Below the pieces are notes generated by a model. The model saw only the letters and a list, made by a program, of their open reading frames with translations. It was not told where the DNA came from and did no database searches. From Carex sylvatica (Eukaryota > Streptophyta > Magnoliopsida > Poales > Cyperaceae), in NCBI GenBank assembly GCA_964058845.1, contig CAXKVR010000105.1, forward strand, positions 62,001 through 126,000: a stretch of 64,000 nt of DNA. The letters run 5' to 3'. The first letter of the stretch is position 1, and every line of letters begins with the position of its first letter. Shown one piece after another: positions 23,010-35,400 of the stretch. The position numbers and the translations under genes are program-made.

Positions 23010-23750
23010 TTTTTTTTTTTTTTTTGAAAATTTGGTAGAGACTACCAAAATTATATTAATAAACGTGTTTACAACATCCAACACTAAATATTACACTAAA
23101 TTTACACTGAAAACTAAGTGACATCTTCTATAGCCCCCTCCATTCACTTGATAAGTCCTTACACTTGAGTTACCACAGTATCTCAGGTCCACAAACCCAC
23201 ATCATCCCTTGCCCGATTAGCTACTAGCCATGTTGGCAATTTAGTACCTCAAAAAATTAATTCATTTCTTTGCCTCCATAATGACCATAAAATTGCCATG
23301 AATGAAGTTGCCCATTCACTTTTCATCTGACCTGTTGTGCATGTAACAGTGATGTCTCAAAGATGTTCCCCATGTGTCTTCTACTGTGTAAGCATGTGGA
23401 AGAGATGTGAAAATCTTCTACAAACCTCAATTTCATTAGGACATTGGAAAAACAGATGGTGAGCGGTTTCGAGAGGGCATGTATCACACATGAGACACTT
23501 CAAATCACAGTTCATGCCTCTTATTTGTACATGAGTTAGCACCCTATCTTGAAGAACCAAATAACAGAAAATTTTCACTTTTGAAGGTGCTGGTGAAACC
23601 CAAAGTTCCATAAATTTCCATTTAGTCTTCCCAGCAGTGATTATCAAATTGTATAGAGATGAAGCCGAGTAGTGACCTGTACCCGACCGGCGCCAGCTCA
23701 TAGCATCAACCCGGTATTCCTTGTTGAAAATGATTGATAACGACACCAGT
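23010..23750 (-). mobile_element. 5'-truncated LINE fragment with reverse-transcriptase zinc-binding domain
   Basis: On the minus strand 23746-23381 encodes a typical zf-RVT domain of plant L1-type LINEs: WRRSGTGHYSASSLYNLI, APSKVKIFCYLVLQDRVLT, and the zinc ligands in CLMCDTCPLETAHHLFFQCP. After a stop, decayed LINE tail continues (WATSFMAILWSLWRQRNEL). The 3' end is a poly(A) of about 16 nt, seen as T's at 23010-23025. The reverse transcriptase and endonuclease are missing. The phrase GTATTCCTTGTTGAAA occurs twice near the 5' edge (about 23712 and 23752). Confidence 0.85.
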
Positions 23751-24324
23751 ATTCCTTGTTGAAATATTCAATATTAATGTACTATAATTTTTGCTAGTAT
23801 AGGATTTGGTCAAAATTCTCCATATAATTTCATTGAGGCACTGGATTTTGAAAATGTGACTAACGCGGATAATAATATCTTAGTAGTAGATTAGACGTGA
23901 TCCGTAGTCCTAAAATTTAACTATTAAATTATCTGAAACAAATTCTACTATAATCCATATATGTGAATAATTTTATAATTGTATTTTTTTCTCAAATTTT
24001 TATTATGATATATATATTCCGTTTGTACATAGAGGTTGTAAATATTGCTTTAGGGTTTGTACATAATTTTAGATAAATTTAATTAAAATTAGTATGACCA
24101 AATTATTGTGAAAATACTAACTATTGTCAGTAATTTCTGAAAAACTTATTTAAAATGAATCTTGCATTTATTTTATAGATAAAGTTGTTACTCTATACTT
24201 TATGGTGGCAATATCGATACTGTACATACATAGCACAGGTGTATACTCGTACATACATAGCACAGTGTATCCCATTATTTTAAAATAATTTGATTATAGA
24301 TACAGTACATGATACATATATCTA
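23751..24324. other. Intergenic spacer
   Basis: It contains a small direct repeat (GTACATACATAGCACAG, about 24220 and 24250). No gene was seen. Confidence 0.4.
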
Positions 24325-24327
24325 TTA

Positions 24328-26646
24328 GGGGGCGTTTGGTTCATTCTTTCGGATGGTAATTCTCTGGCATCGCAATGTCATTTTTGTGATTACCGCGTTT
24401 GGTTAAAGGAGGAAGGGAATAATCGCAGGAATCACCGATTCCCTTGTCATCAGAATGCCATAGTTTACGGCTATTCCGATAGCCAGAAACAAGACGGATT
24501 TTCTCCATTCCCGCTTGACGAAAATCCCATCTAGAGTGCATTTTTTTTTTCGGTGGAACTCCTGTCTTCTTCTCCGATATCCAATGCGTGAGAGGGAAAT
24601 TCGCTTCGTCAGCCTCCGCTCCGTCTCCGACTTCTTTTCTCCGGTAATAGGTTTGTTCTCTCTCTGCTCACTCTCCTTCCCAATTCCAGTGTATAAATTG
24701 AATAAATTAGAACGCTTTGATCTGCACTTCGTTGCTGCTCCATCTTCGACATTGCAGTAGGTATCGTTGATTAAAGTTGCATGAATATGTTCTCTAATAG
24801 GTCCTCTATGATCGGCAATTCCAGTGACATTCTCATATTTGATTTAGAGGTATGTTCCAATTCACCTTCTCTCTCTTTAATTTGACAAATTAGTCGTCAC
24901 TAATAACAAAAGAAAGTTAGTATTTATCTGGTTTGTTTGTGTTGATTTGGGTGCTGATTTTCTGGTATTGCTGGTTTCTACCAGTTCAGATATGAAGATA
25001 GTTTTTCTGGTATGCTCTGAGTGGGATTTTGAGCTTTTAATGGTGTTGTAGTTCTTTGTTAGCTACAGTCTTTCATACAGTTAAACAAATAAGACACTAA
25101 ATTTTTTATTGTTTGTCCTTCGGTTGTCAGTGTCGGTGTGTTGCTTGTAAGATTATACCAATACTTTTATATGTGCAATTAATTTTTCATCCTCAGACCT
25201 CTGTAGTAAGTGATTATCAGTTTTATCCAGTATAGTCACTGTTTTGCCCAATATATCCTCAGACCTTGGTACTGATATACAACACAACTGTATAGCAAAG
25301 AAACTCAAAAGAGTACAATCCCTCAGTTTTGTTTGTCCTATGAAGCTTATTAATAATGGTAAATTGAAACTTCTTGATGTGAATGATTTGTTTTTTTTAT
25401 TTAGTTTGGTAATCTACAGATGTGTGTTTGTATCATAGTAAATCTGAATGACAATTCACTGTTGAACTAATGCGTGAATGTCACATCAAATCTGTCATTC
25501 TATAGAGAACTAGCCTTTGGTCTAGTGGCAAAGGCACATAATCTCAATGTGAGAGGTCATGGGTTCGAAACTCAGATGAGAGAAATCATTTGTTGTATTA
25601 CAAGGGTATTAAATAGTTGGGTGGCTTGACCTTTACTCAAAAAAAAAATCTGTCATTCTATAGGACTTATTTGCATATATTATTCAAAAGCCTCAACATG
25701 TTAGTGAATCACAGTAATGTATTTGTTTCCTGTTATAAATTCATTTTAGATGATTAGTGTATAAAAGAACTAGTAAGCTTATAGTGAATATAATAAAATT
25801 ACAAGGGTCCGTTTGTAAAATTGAATATTCTTTTGTCAGATACTGGTTCCTTCATTTCTCTTGTTTGGCCTAGTTTACAAGGGTCAATTTGTAATTCATC
25901 ATGCCAGTCTTTAACTGCTTATATGTAATTACGATATTTTACTGTTATTGTTTGTGGCAATATAATTATGTTGTTCTCTGCATTGGTTTTGTAGATATTT
26001 AATGTTAAAAACTTAAATGCAGGTTTTCTTGTGAATTGTCAAACTGGTACATTGGGATGTTGGTACCAGTACTCAAGAAATGTCTTCACTTCTGGCATAT
26101 TACATATGTTTTGGAGTGTTGTATATTTTTGTTTATCTTAATGTCAGCTTCTATCTATGCATATTCGATATAGATCTACTTGATCTTTGTAATATACTTT
26201 TCAATTTCAATGAATTGCCTACGGGCTAACTGAAAAAAATAATTTGTTACGCTCTGTTCATATTTTGTGCATCAATGCTGTATATAATTTAGCACATCAA
26301 TTGGCTGCTATTTATCTTTGCATATTTTAATTCGACTGTTCAAATACAGCTCTGAATAATTTGATTGGTTTGACTCATATTTATGCGAGATAAATAAGTT
26401 TTTTTCTGACAAAATTTAATTAAATTTAATAATATAAAAGCAATGAAGACATATCTCAATAATCATTACAATAGTCATGTGTGAATCAAACATAGTAATG
26501 ACATATTCTCTATAATGCTAAAAAGATGGTCATGTGTGAACCAAACATGGTAATAACACATTCTCTGAAATAATATTTTCTGGCATTACATTTCTTGGAA
26601 CTCTTCTATTCCCTGGAATGGTCCATAGCGCGAACCAAACTCCCCG
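24328..26646. mobile_element. PIF/Harbinger-like element of 2.3 kb with TTA target duplication
   Basis: The left end is GGGGGCGTTTGGTTCATTC and the right end is GCGAACCAAACTCCCCG, typical of plant PIF/Harbinger and Tourist elements. Both are flanked by TTA (24325-24327 and 26647-26649), the expected TSD. Subterminal GTAATTC/GGAATG-type motifs recur at both ends. The interior has a CT-rich, leader-like stretch (24540-24760) but no recognisable transposase or Myb-like frame, so the copy is non-autonomous. A SINE sits inside it at 25506-25648. Confidence 0.85.
25506..25648 (+). mobile_element. tRNA-derived SINE with 15-bp TSD
   Basis: A Pol III A box (TGGTCTAGTGG, 25518-25528) and B box (GGTTCGAAACT, 25562-25572) are followed by a short tail and A10 (25639-25648). 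The flanking repeat TCTGTCATTCTATAG is perfect (25491-25505 and 25649-25663). It is nested in the PIF/Harbinger-like element and therefore younger than it. Confidence 0.93.
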
Positions 26647-26649
26647 TTA

Positions 26650-27981
26650 AGCATTTACTTAGTAATATAATAAATTATACTTAATGCAGACAATTTCAAT
26701 TTGAAGTTATCCACTAGCATTCAAATTTCGCTACATTTCAAAGAGTTAAGAACCAAAGAACTAAGCATATACTTTATTATTTTCCATTACAAATTGAGAA
26801 AAAGAAATTTCTATGTCACATGTTTTTGGTGCAGTAATATTTCACAATATCCTCTTAGTCATAAATGGTCAAATGGCAAATCTTATTTTTTCTTATCAAA
26901 TAATATTTAATTTTATCGGTACATATGGGAAATATATAGCATAAGAATATTAGTGAAAATAAATAAATTAACCAGCTATATATATAATTTTTTCTTTCTA
27001 GTTTGGTAGGGATGCCTTGGGGGTACATTATGTATGGGTAAGTTAGGAATGCTATGAAAGTGTTTATATGAATGAAAGTAATTAGGGGTACGTATATTAT
27101 ATTTTTGCACTTGTTTGGAAATTAGATAAATTTGTAATTATAGTCGTCATCATGAGGCTAACGATGAATTAAATCATTTTAGTTGAAATTATCCAAATAA
27201 ATTGAAAAAATTGAAAAATATGAAGGTTTGAAGTTTTTGGAGAATTTTGTAAGTTTTGATGCAAAAAAAATTTAATTTCATGAGTTTTAAAGGGCATATG
27301 AACAACTAACCCTTTTCTTTAATTAATAAAGCTGTCGTAGTTTTGAATTGGAGTCTTTGTAAGTAAAACCAAAGCAAATTTCTTCATGGGTTCCTCAGTT
27401 CACATTTACTGGTTATTAATTTAAGGCCAAAGGGGTCGACATGCACGAAATTTTGGTATCATGATATTAACAAAGATCTTTTACTTTATGCAGCACAATA
27501 TCAATAACTAGAAAATTAAGAAGTAAATGACTAGTACACTGTATGAAGCTAAAATAGCTCTGGCAATATCTTTGCACCAAATTCTGCATATTATTATATA
27601 GTTAGCATACCATAACCCTATTTCGCTTTCCATATTGACTGGCCTAATTGATTAGTGTCATTAACTAATTCCTAATTGATTAGTAGAATCTTTTATTGTT
27701 AGTTTGCACCCATCGAATCAATGACACTATTTAATTTCAAGTTGAACTAATAGACCATGAGAAAAGACAAATTAAAGTTCAAGGATGTGATTATTTCACC
27801 AATAATGGATTAGTCTATTTTTGTTCTCTCTTTTTTAAATAAATAATTCCATTCAAAATCTGGACACACCTGAGTTATTATTTGGGACTTATCTGTGTAA
27901 AGTTCTGTTATTTTTTTCTTTCTATCTCTGTTTTTCAAATTAAGTTTCTTTTCACCAATACAGCAAAAAAAAAAAAAAGAT
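26650..27981. other. Intergenic region upstream of the receptor kinase
   Basis: AT-rich, with no gene or element recognised. The kinase promoter should lie at its right end, but no convincing TATA box could be fixed. An A-run at 27966-27978 immediately precedes the start codon. Confidence 0.4.
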
Positions 27982-30375
27982 ATGTCCACCAATATTACCT
28001 TGATCTTGTTACTCACAATTGGTTTTTCTCCAATTTTATACGTCACAGCTACAAGTAGCAATCTCCTTCTCAGAGGATCTTCTCTCTCAGTAGAGGATTC
28101 CTCAGATGTCCTTGTCTCTCTTAGCGGCACCTTCTCATGCGGCTTTCACCAAGTCGGCATCAACTCCTTCACCTTCTCAATTTGGTTTTCAAAATCATAT
28201 AACAAAACCATCGCTTGGAGCGCAAACCGCAACAGCCCCGTCAATGGCAAAGGATCCCTGGTTGTGTTTCGCAAGGATGGGAATATGGTACTATTGGATT
28301 ATGATGGAGAGGTTGTTTGGAGCACCGGCACAAATGGGCCTGGTGCAAATCATGCAAAGCTATTAGAAAGTGGAAATCTTGTTATTGTGAATAATAGTGG
28401 CAACTATCTCTGGCAAAGTTTCGATAATCCTACCGATACGTTGTTACCCGGTCAACCAATCACTTTGAACACAAAACTCGTATCAGAAAACATATCTCTA
28501 ATATCTCTGAGTCATTATGTTTGTCGGTATAGTGATGATGACATGCTATCACTGTTTTATGAAGATGCGCAGCTTTCTGCTATCTATTGGCCAATTCCTG
28601 GTACTAGTCCATGGGATAACAATAGATGGTTAACATCTAATAGCACCCGATATGGGGTCCTTAATGACCATGGGTATTTCAAATCAAGTGATAACTTCAC
28701 AATTTATGCTTCCGATTTTGATGTAGAGGGGATTAAAAGAAGGCTAACACTAGACTACGATGGCAATTTAAGGTTGTATAGTTTAGATGAGAGAAGCGGT
28801 AGTTGGTATGTTTCATGGCAAGCCTTTTCTCAAATGTGCTTAGTTCACGGGTTATGCGGTAAGGGTGGGATTTGTGTGTATTCACCGAAACCATCCTGTT
28901 CGTGCCCGCCGGGCTATGAGATGAGAGATTCGAGCGATTGGAGTAAAGGTTGCAAACCCACGTTTAGTTTTAGTTGTGCCGGAATGAAACTAGTAATGCT
29001 TCCACAAACAGACTTTTGGGGGTCCGACTATTACTTTACTAAGGATATTTCTGCTGACGATTGTAGAATGAAATGCATCAGAGATTGCTCGTGTGTCGGT
29101 TTACAGTACATGAAACCTCAGACATGTATCCTCAAATCTTCGCTTAATAATGGCAACACCTATCCCGGCCACTGGGGTACTATTTATCTCAAAGTTCCTG
29201 TGACTATGAAGATGCTGGGAAGTTCCATACCGCAATCAGGGCTTGAAGTGCCCGAGGTGCGCAATCCGTCATGTAATGCGAGTCATGATGTTATAGAACA
29301 TATCTCCAAAACAAGCACAAAAAGCCAGGGAAGTGCAGTATTTATATATTTGCTCAGTTTTGCTTTGGCAATTTTGATCATAGAGGTTCTGCTTATTACT
29401 TTAGGATGGTTCTTTATGTTTAGAAAGGAGGTCGGACCAATTGAAGTTTTGAATGGCTACAAGGAAATGACCAATCATTTTCGGAAGTACACTTACAAAG
29501 AATTGGTGAAGGCAACTAAGAATTTCAAATATGAGATTGGTAGGGGAGGATCTGGAATTGTTTACAAGGGAATTTTAGATGACGAGAGATTGGTAGCCGT
29601 CAAAAAATTAGATATTGTGACACAAGGAGAAGAAGAGTTCCAAGCCGAACTAAGCATAATAGGTCGCATTAACCATAAAAACCTCGTACGAGTCTGTGGG
29701 TTTTGCTCTAAAGGCCGACACAGGATCTTGGTTTCTGAGTATGTAGAGAACGGGTCATTGGATAAAATCCTTTTTGATGTGGTGCAAGATGGTAACATTT
29801 TTTTGGGTTGGCACGAAAGATACAAGATTGCAGCTGGAGTTGCAAAAGGGTTAGCATATCTTCACCACGAGTGCCTTGAATGGGTTCTGCACTGTGATGT
29901 AAAACCCGAGAACATACTACTAGATGCCGATCTCGAGCCGAAGATAGCAGACTTTGGTTTGGCCAAGTTGTTGCATAGGGGCAGTCCCAACACCGAGATG
30001 TCACGAATCCGAGGCACGAGGGGATACATTGCTCCCGAATGGGCATTCAATCTTCCAATAACAGCGAAAGCTGATGTCTATAGTTTTGGTGTTGTGCTTC
30101 TAGAACTTGTCACCGGTGTGTGTGTTTCAAATGTGGCAACAGAAGGGGATGAGATAGATATTTTTATGAGAGATCTCATCGAGACAGCAAAGCAAAATTC
30201 AAATGGAGATGAACCGAATTGGGTTTCGGGTTTTGTGGATACCCGATTAGAGATGAATTTTGACTGCTCACATGCAGCGGCAATGGTGAAGTTGGCGGTC
30301 TCTTGCATAGAAGAGGAGCGCAGTAAGAGGCCGAGCATGAGCGATGCATTAGAGATTCTCCTTTCCTTAAATTAG
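27982..30375 (+). CDS. G-type lectin S-receptor-like Ser/Thr kinase (ZmPK1-type), intronless
   Basis: This is a plasma-membrane receptor kinase of the S-domain class, predicted to sense an extracellular ligand and signal by Ser/Thr phosphorylation. Domain order over 797 residues: signal peptide 1-25 (ITLILLLTIGFSPILY); bulb-type lectin about 30-155 (SGTFSCGFHQVG, WSANRNSPV, WQSFDNPTDTLLPGQ); S-locus glycoprotein part about 195-285; EGF-like cysteines 286-325 (CLVHGLCGKGGICVY); PAN/apple domain about 330-405; transmembrane helix about 452-479; kinase about 515-795. Kinase landmarks are the glycine loop GRGGSGIVYKG (520-530), K541, E556, HCDVKPEN (637-644), DFG at 657-659 and APE at 684-686. 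The residue before the catalytic Asp is Cys, so it is a non-RD kinase, a type common among immune receptors. The single uninterrupted frame is normal for this group. Diverged copies of its 3' flank recur at 50-55 kb, so kinase relatives may once have been duplicated there. It appears functional; the ligand is unknown. Confidence 0.95.
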   Translation: MSTNITLILLLTIGFSPILYVTATSSNLLLRGSSLSVEDSSDVLVSLSGTFSCGFHQVGINSFTFSIWFSKSYNKTIAWSANRNSPVNGKGSLVVFRKDGNMVLLDYDGEVVWSTGTNGPGANHAKLLESGNLVIVNNSGNYLWQSFDNPTDTLLPGQPITLNTKLVSENISLISLSHYVCRYSDDDMLSLFYEDAQLSAIYWPIPGTSPWDNNRWLTSNSTRYGVLNDHGYFKSSDNFTIYASDFDVEGIKRRLTLDYDGNLRLYSLDERSGSWYVSWQAFSQMCLVHGLCGKGGICVYSPKPSCSCPPGYEMRDSSDWSKGCKPTFSFSCAGMKLVMLPQTDFWGSDYYFTKDISADDCRMKCIRDCSCVGLQYMKPQTCILKSSLNNGNTYPGHWGTIYLKVPVTMKMLGSSIPQSGLEVPEVRNPSCNASHDVIEHISKTSTKSQGSAVFIYLLSFALAILIIEVLLITLGWFFMFRKEVGPIEVLNGYKEMTNHFRKYTYKELVKATKNFKYEIGRGGSGIVYKGILDDERLVAVKKLDIVTQGEEEFQAELSIIGRINHKNLVRVCGFCSKGRHRILVSEYVENGSLDKILFDVVQDGNIFLGWHERYKIAAGVAKGLAYLHHECLEWVLHCDVKPENILLDADLEPKIADFGLAKLLHRGSPNTEMSRIRGTRGYIAPEWAFNLPITAKADVYSFGVVLLELVTGVCVSNVATEGDEIDIFMRDLIETAKQNSNGDEPNWVSGFVDTRLEMNFDCSHAAAMVKLAVSCIEEERSKRPSMSDALEILLSLN

Positions 30376-33000
30376 CAAAGTATATTTTAGCTGTATGTAC
30401 TAAATTAATTTCCGTACCTTCAAGTTGAAGCCATGTATCAATAACAATCGTTAATTTAATAAGGTTATATTAATGAATAGAGAGTCGGATAAATTCTCAA
30501 TTCTTAGATATCACTAGAATCTGGAAGGCAATTCAGATTTTGCTGAGGAAATGGTGCCTTAAATTCATTTTTTAACTCAATGCATCTATAACTTGTGCAA
30601 CTTTTCTAAGCGAAGTAATTCATCTTGTTCAGTCTTCATGGCATACTTTAATTGTGGTAATGTCACTTTTCTATGTAATTTTTTTTTTCATTTAAGACAG
30701 AACATAACTTTTAGAAGTGGGGCGGTCTGATGGGTATTGGACCAAATTTCATTTGATGTCAGGTCGGAATCGTTCAACCTGCATCAAGATTTGTGCAGGT
30801 CAATATTGATACAGATAAGATAACTTTTATCTGATATCAAACTGAATTTGATCTAATACCCATTGGAATGTACCCAATTTGTAACTTTAAACTCTATTTT
30901 TTTTCCTTTTTTTAACTCGCCTGCCTGTAACAAGCTAGGAAAAAGGAGGGTTCGTGATAGGCTTGAGGAGCCAACAGTCAAAATAATAGCATCTTTATGG
31001 AAATAAAATCCTTGCGAATTGAGCAGGAGTAGTACTAAGATGGGTGAGCTCCTGAGAAGTTCTTGTGTTGCTGATTCTAATTGAATTTTATTTCTAGCTT
31101 ACCCGTACTTGTTTGGGATAAAAGCTTTGAAGAAGAAGAAGAAGACGAAGAAGAAACTTGTTTTTTTTGAGAAAAAATATGGGTCTTGCCCACATTTAAT
31201 TAATGATTGCGGTTACGAAGTTTGTATCCATGGTTTACAAAAGTGCAATGCGCTCCCTTAAATAAAGAAATAAAAGCTAAATCAAAACAAGACGAAGTCT
31301 CTGAATATGTCAGTACCAGTCCGGTACACTCCTTCCTCTCTGTCAGTGTACAAGTTTCTTTATACCAGTCTATCTGGTTCCAATTCTCTGCTCCAGCTCA
31401 TACCAAAGTGTACCAGTACCAGTTTGGTATTGTCATACCTTCAGTATGTAAAGTGTAACGGAAGAGTGTGCTATGCAGTTTTCCCCTTATTATAGATATA
31501 ACTTCAATTGGTCTTCTACTTCCTCGAGCAGTTGCTGGATCGTTTTATCCCAATTAGTAAAGATTCATGCACAACGCTCTCTCAAACATTGATACAAGTA
31601 AAACTCCTCTAGCTTTCTTTTTTATCACTGCTGGGTCTGTTACTAGTAGCATTCTGATATAGAATTGTATCTGCAACCCTCTCATGTTCTGATATAGAAT
31701 TGTAGAAAAGATGCAATGATTAAAAGGATGTACTGATTCCTCCTGAATACTTTTATGTTCTAACTTTAAACTTTGACAAACGATTCTTGAATACTTTTAT
31801 ATTTGGGACAGTCACTCTGCTAATCCGAATTACATTTAACTTTGTTAACAAACTTTAATTATTTATTTATGTCATAAAATATCTAAAATAATTAACCTGT
31901 TTTGGGTTGTATGCAACTCAGATTCTCTCTCTTCTCTTGGGTTTTCTATAAATCTATGTGATTATCATCCGCATTCTTTATTCACATCTTCTACAACACA
32001 CTCTGAACTATGCTGTCCATAGTGTAGCAGATAACGTTGACAGGTTTGATTGGTAAATTTTCAACTTTCTTTGGTGAATATGCTGCTTCACAAATTGTCC
32101 TCTCTCAGAGACTGAAATAGCGTTATATGCAGGTGAAAAAGGTGAAAACGGTTAGAGCTAGTATTATATATTATCAATAATTAATTGACTCAGATGACAG
32201 AGAACTATGCAAAGGATAAAATAAATCATTTGTAACATTAGTATCAATTCGATTATCTTTTGTACGAATTTTGTACCATCACATGAGCATTTTTAATCTC
32301 TTATTACTCTGTTTATTGAATGTAAATTATTTCTTTCCAACTATCAATAAACTAATTCTCCAAAGTATCCTTTTGTGTATATTTTTGTATTGATTGTTAT
32401 TACAAAAGAGGGACTCAAAATAACCCAGCGCTACAGTTTCTTCGGCTAAGTTGAATTCCATGCATGGAAGGAAATGTTACAAGACTTTTGCAATCACAAT
32501 CGACATCGACATTTGGTCTTTTGGACAAACAATCACATCAACTAAGTTAAATATTTCCTGTGGTAATTAAAGCCGTCTAAGTTGAATTCCATGCATTGGA
32601 CCTGTACACATGCATATGCTGCAAAGATTAAAGGATTGCATGTCACATCTGGGACAGTGCCAGGCCTACAATTATGATTCAATTTCCGATTGACCAATTT
32701 TACAAGCATATCATATCAATAGCAAAATGGTTATTTGCAAGAATTAAATCGTTATCGGAGTAGTTGATGGCATACAGTACCATGGCTATTGCTTTGGAGA
32801 AAAAGCCAGAGACTTTGACCATTCAAACATCAGCATCCTAATCATTCGCCAGTATCCTTGCTTTAACGAGAGCAACTTTGTGCAATTTCCGTGAGTTTTT
32901 AATGTAGGGCAATTTTACATAAGGATGTCTTTTTAATGCTTATCTCAATGTCAGCTCTGGAAATGAGAGCAACTGAGTAGACGCAACTTGTGCCTTCACA
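30376..33000. other. 3' flank of the receptor kinase, no further gene
   Basis: It contains a small MITE (30728-30866) and blocks that reappear in diverged form near 50.7-51.1 kb (for example AACTTTAAACTTTGACAAAC at about 31758). No coding sequence was recognised. Confidence 0.5.
30728..30866. mobile_element. Small palindromic MITE
   Basis: Its inverted arms are TGATGGGTATTGGACCAAAT and ATTTGATCTAATACCCATTG; the whole 139 bp can fold as one hairpin. No TSD was established. Confidence 0.6.
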
Positions 33001-34946
33001 CAGAAAGGCCAGTGACATGTATTCCAATCTCAATGCAATAAAGTGTGCAATTTTGAAGGTCTAGCCAATTTTCCATGAAGCCCAAACAGTACTATACTTC
33101 GTACACGGCTTCATGGAGCAACGACTTCTCCCATTTCTTCAGTTATAGTCATGCGTCCTTCACCTAAATTTTGATTAGAAAATGAACTCGTTTATCAGCA
33201 TGCACAACTTAACTATATCGGAAAATATCTGAAAATACCACAATTTTTTATAATATCTGAAAATATATATAGGTCAATTAATGTTTTTGTTACTGCACGA
33301 GTTGTATATATTAGCACAATTAGATAAGCTTACAAATAGTTCGACATAATTTTGAGAAATCACTATTAGTTTTGAGTAAATCAGTATATTAAAAAAACAA
33401 TAAATGAATCAAGCATGAAACATCTGGCATTTTTAAGTTTTAAACACAATATAAGTGTCTTCTAGTATAACCCATCAATATACTAGCTATTAAGTAACAA
33501 ATAATTAAATACTTTAATTTTACATTAAAATAAGCACAACTGAATAACTTCAATTTGATATTTCATTTTCATCAATCACTGAATCCATTCCATTCACATT
33601 ATCAAATTTACATCACAATGACAGATCTTGTATCTATTCCATTTTGTTCCAATCAATTAGCCGATCTATGCTTGGATAATTCTTGAACTAATTAAAAATC
33701 CTTTTCAAAAACTACCATAAACCAAGGTTCAATTGTCACTATAACATTAGTGCATTACAAATTAACCAATGACCCTATCAAGCATATCACAATGTCACGT
33801 TAGGAAATGAGAGCAACTTAACCGAGTGCCACAACAACTGATGCATTCATAAAAGGGCCCATGACCTGTACTCCAATCTCAATGCATCATCCACTGGCCA
33901 CAGGTCCATGAGAATCATGGCAAGTGCAATAGTTACAATGCAACTTGTCTAGAGACAATATACCATGTGCAATTTTGAATCTCTAGCCAATTTTCTGTGA
34001 AGTCCAAACAATATACTCTCGTACATGGCTTCAAGGAGAAACGGCTTCTTCCATTTCTTCAGTTGTAGTCATCCGTGATTGACCTAAATTTTGATTAGAA
34101 AATGAACTCGTTTATCTGCATGCACAACTTGACTATAAATTTAATTCACGAATAAGATTTATAATTTTGGTAGAATTAAAACTTCCTTCAAAATCTGAAT
34201 AATAATGTCAATTTGATAATGTATATTACCTACTTGAATGGCCAACTATTAAGAATAAATGCGATTAATTTAGAATAATTGCATCTGCTTCTATTTTTGG
34301 TACGTTGATTTCCACTAATATTTAATTTTAAAATTTTATATTTGATTGGTGATGGATTTTTTCCCTCAAATTTAAAACAATGATTACTTTTAAACTAATT
34401 AAATGATCGGGGTTGTTGCAAAACACCATCTTAAATAAGAACACATCATGAAAAAGATGATCAATTACGCGTGATTTAGTCATAAAAAATGTACATACAG
34501 GGTAGGAACATCATACTAATGAGACTTCTTTGACATGAGACAAATGGCTGTAAATAACAAAATAGAAAAAAATAATGTGAGAGCCCACATATACATATGG
34601 ACCATTACATAGATTCTAAATTTTTTGTAGTGAAACAATATTTACTGTATATATTGTTTGCTTGACCCAAAATGCACGGCATATATTAATTCAGAAAAAG
34701 TACCTGATATTAATTCAGAAAAGTATCATTTCAGGTACTGTAAAAGATTCTCCTAACTTTACGGTTTGAGATTAACTCCCAGCCACTTTGAGAGTCGGGC
34801 TAGCATAGGGGTCAGCATTATTGGGCCTTGAGATCTGTGTCAAGTTAAAAAAGAACGGTCCAAATCTACTTATTGTAAAATATTTCCTATTACAGTACTG
34901 GAGAGGATGTGAATTCCATTAATTCAACCTTTCTTGCCCTTACTGT
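33001..34946. repeat. Tandemly repeated kinase-downstream block (copies a and b)
   Basis: The segment CACCTAAATTTTGATTAGAA with its flanks (CTAGCCAATTTTC, GGCTTCA, TTTCTTCAGT) occurs at about 33045-33210 and again, longer, at about 33780-34720. Diverged copies lie at about 50190-50760 (c) and 51830-52080 continuing at 54512-54945 (d). No gene is encoded. Confidence 0.7.
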
Positions 34947-35400
34947 CACTACTAGAATTCACACTATTAGCAATGGAAAAAATATGATTTTTTCCAAGGG
35001 CTTACCATTGGAAAAAAGTCCAAAAATAATTTTTTCCAAGCGCCACACTTGGAAATGCTCTCGTCGCTAATACCCTCGTTGAAAATAGCCAGTATTTTCA
35101 AGAGCACCGTTAGAAATACTCATTTCTTGCTTTTTTCATGGGCCTTGCCCTTGAAAAAATGGCTCTTGGAAATACTTTTACATTTGACCCCTGTCTGAAT
35201 TATTTCCAAGGACTGAGTAAATGGGACCCACCTCAGTATTTCTAAGAAAGCAAATTTGGTCCCCACCCGAGTATTTCCAAGGCAAGCGAATGTGGGTCTC
35301 ACCTATTACTTCGAAGGGCAGCATGCATGGGACCCTCCATAGTATTTCCAATGGCAATGCACATGTGACCCACTTGAGTATTTTCAAGAGCTACTATTTG
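34947..35400. mobile_element. CACTA transposon end with subterminal repeats
   Basis: The segment starts CACTACTAGAATTCACAC, a classic CACTA-element terminus. It is followed by ten or more copies of a TATTTCCAAGGGCA/TTGGAAATACT motif in both orientations spread to about 35400, as expected of subterminal transposase-binding repeats. The opposite terminus and a transposase were not found in the following 2 kb. Confidence 0.8.

Noticed and set aside
25506..25648. tRNA gene
   Set aside because: A and B boxes are present, but there is no cloverleaf acceptor pairing. A poly(A) tail and 15-bp TSD show a SINE.
28106..30338. Open frames overlapping the receptor kinase in other frames
   Set aside because: All are shadows of the 797-residue frame, which carries every expected domain.
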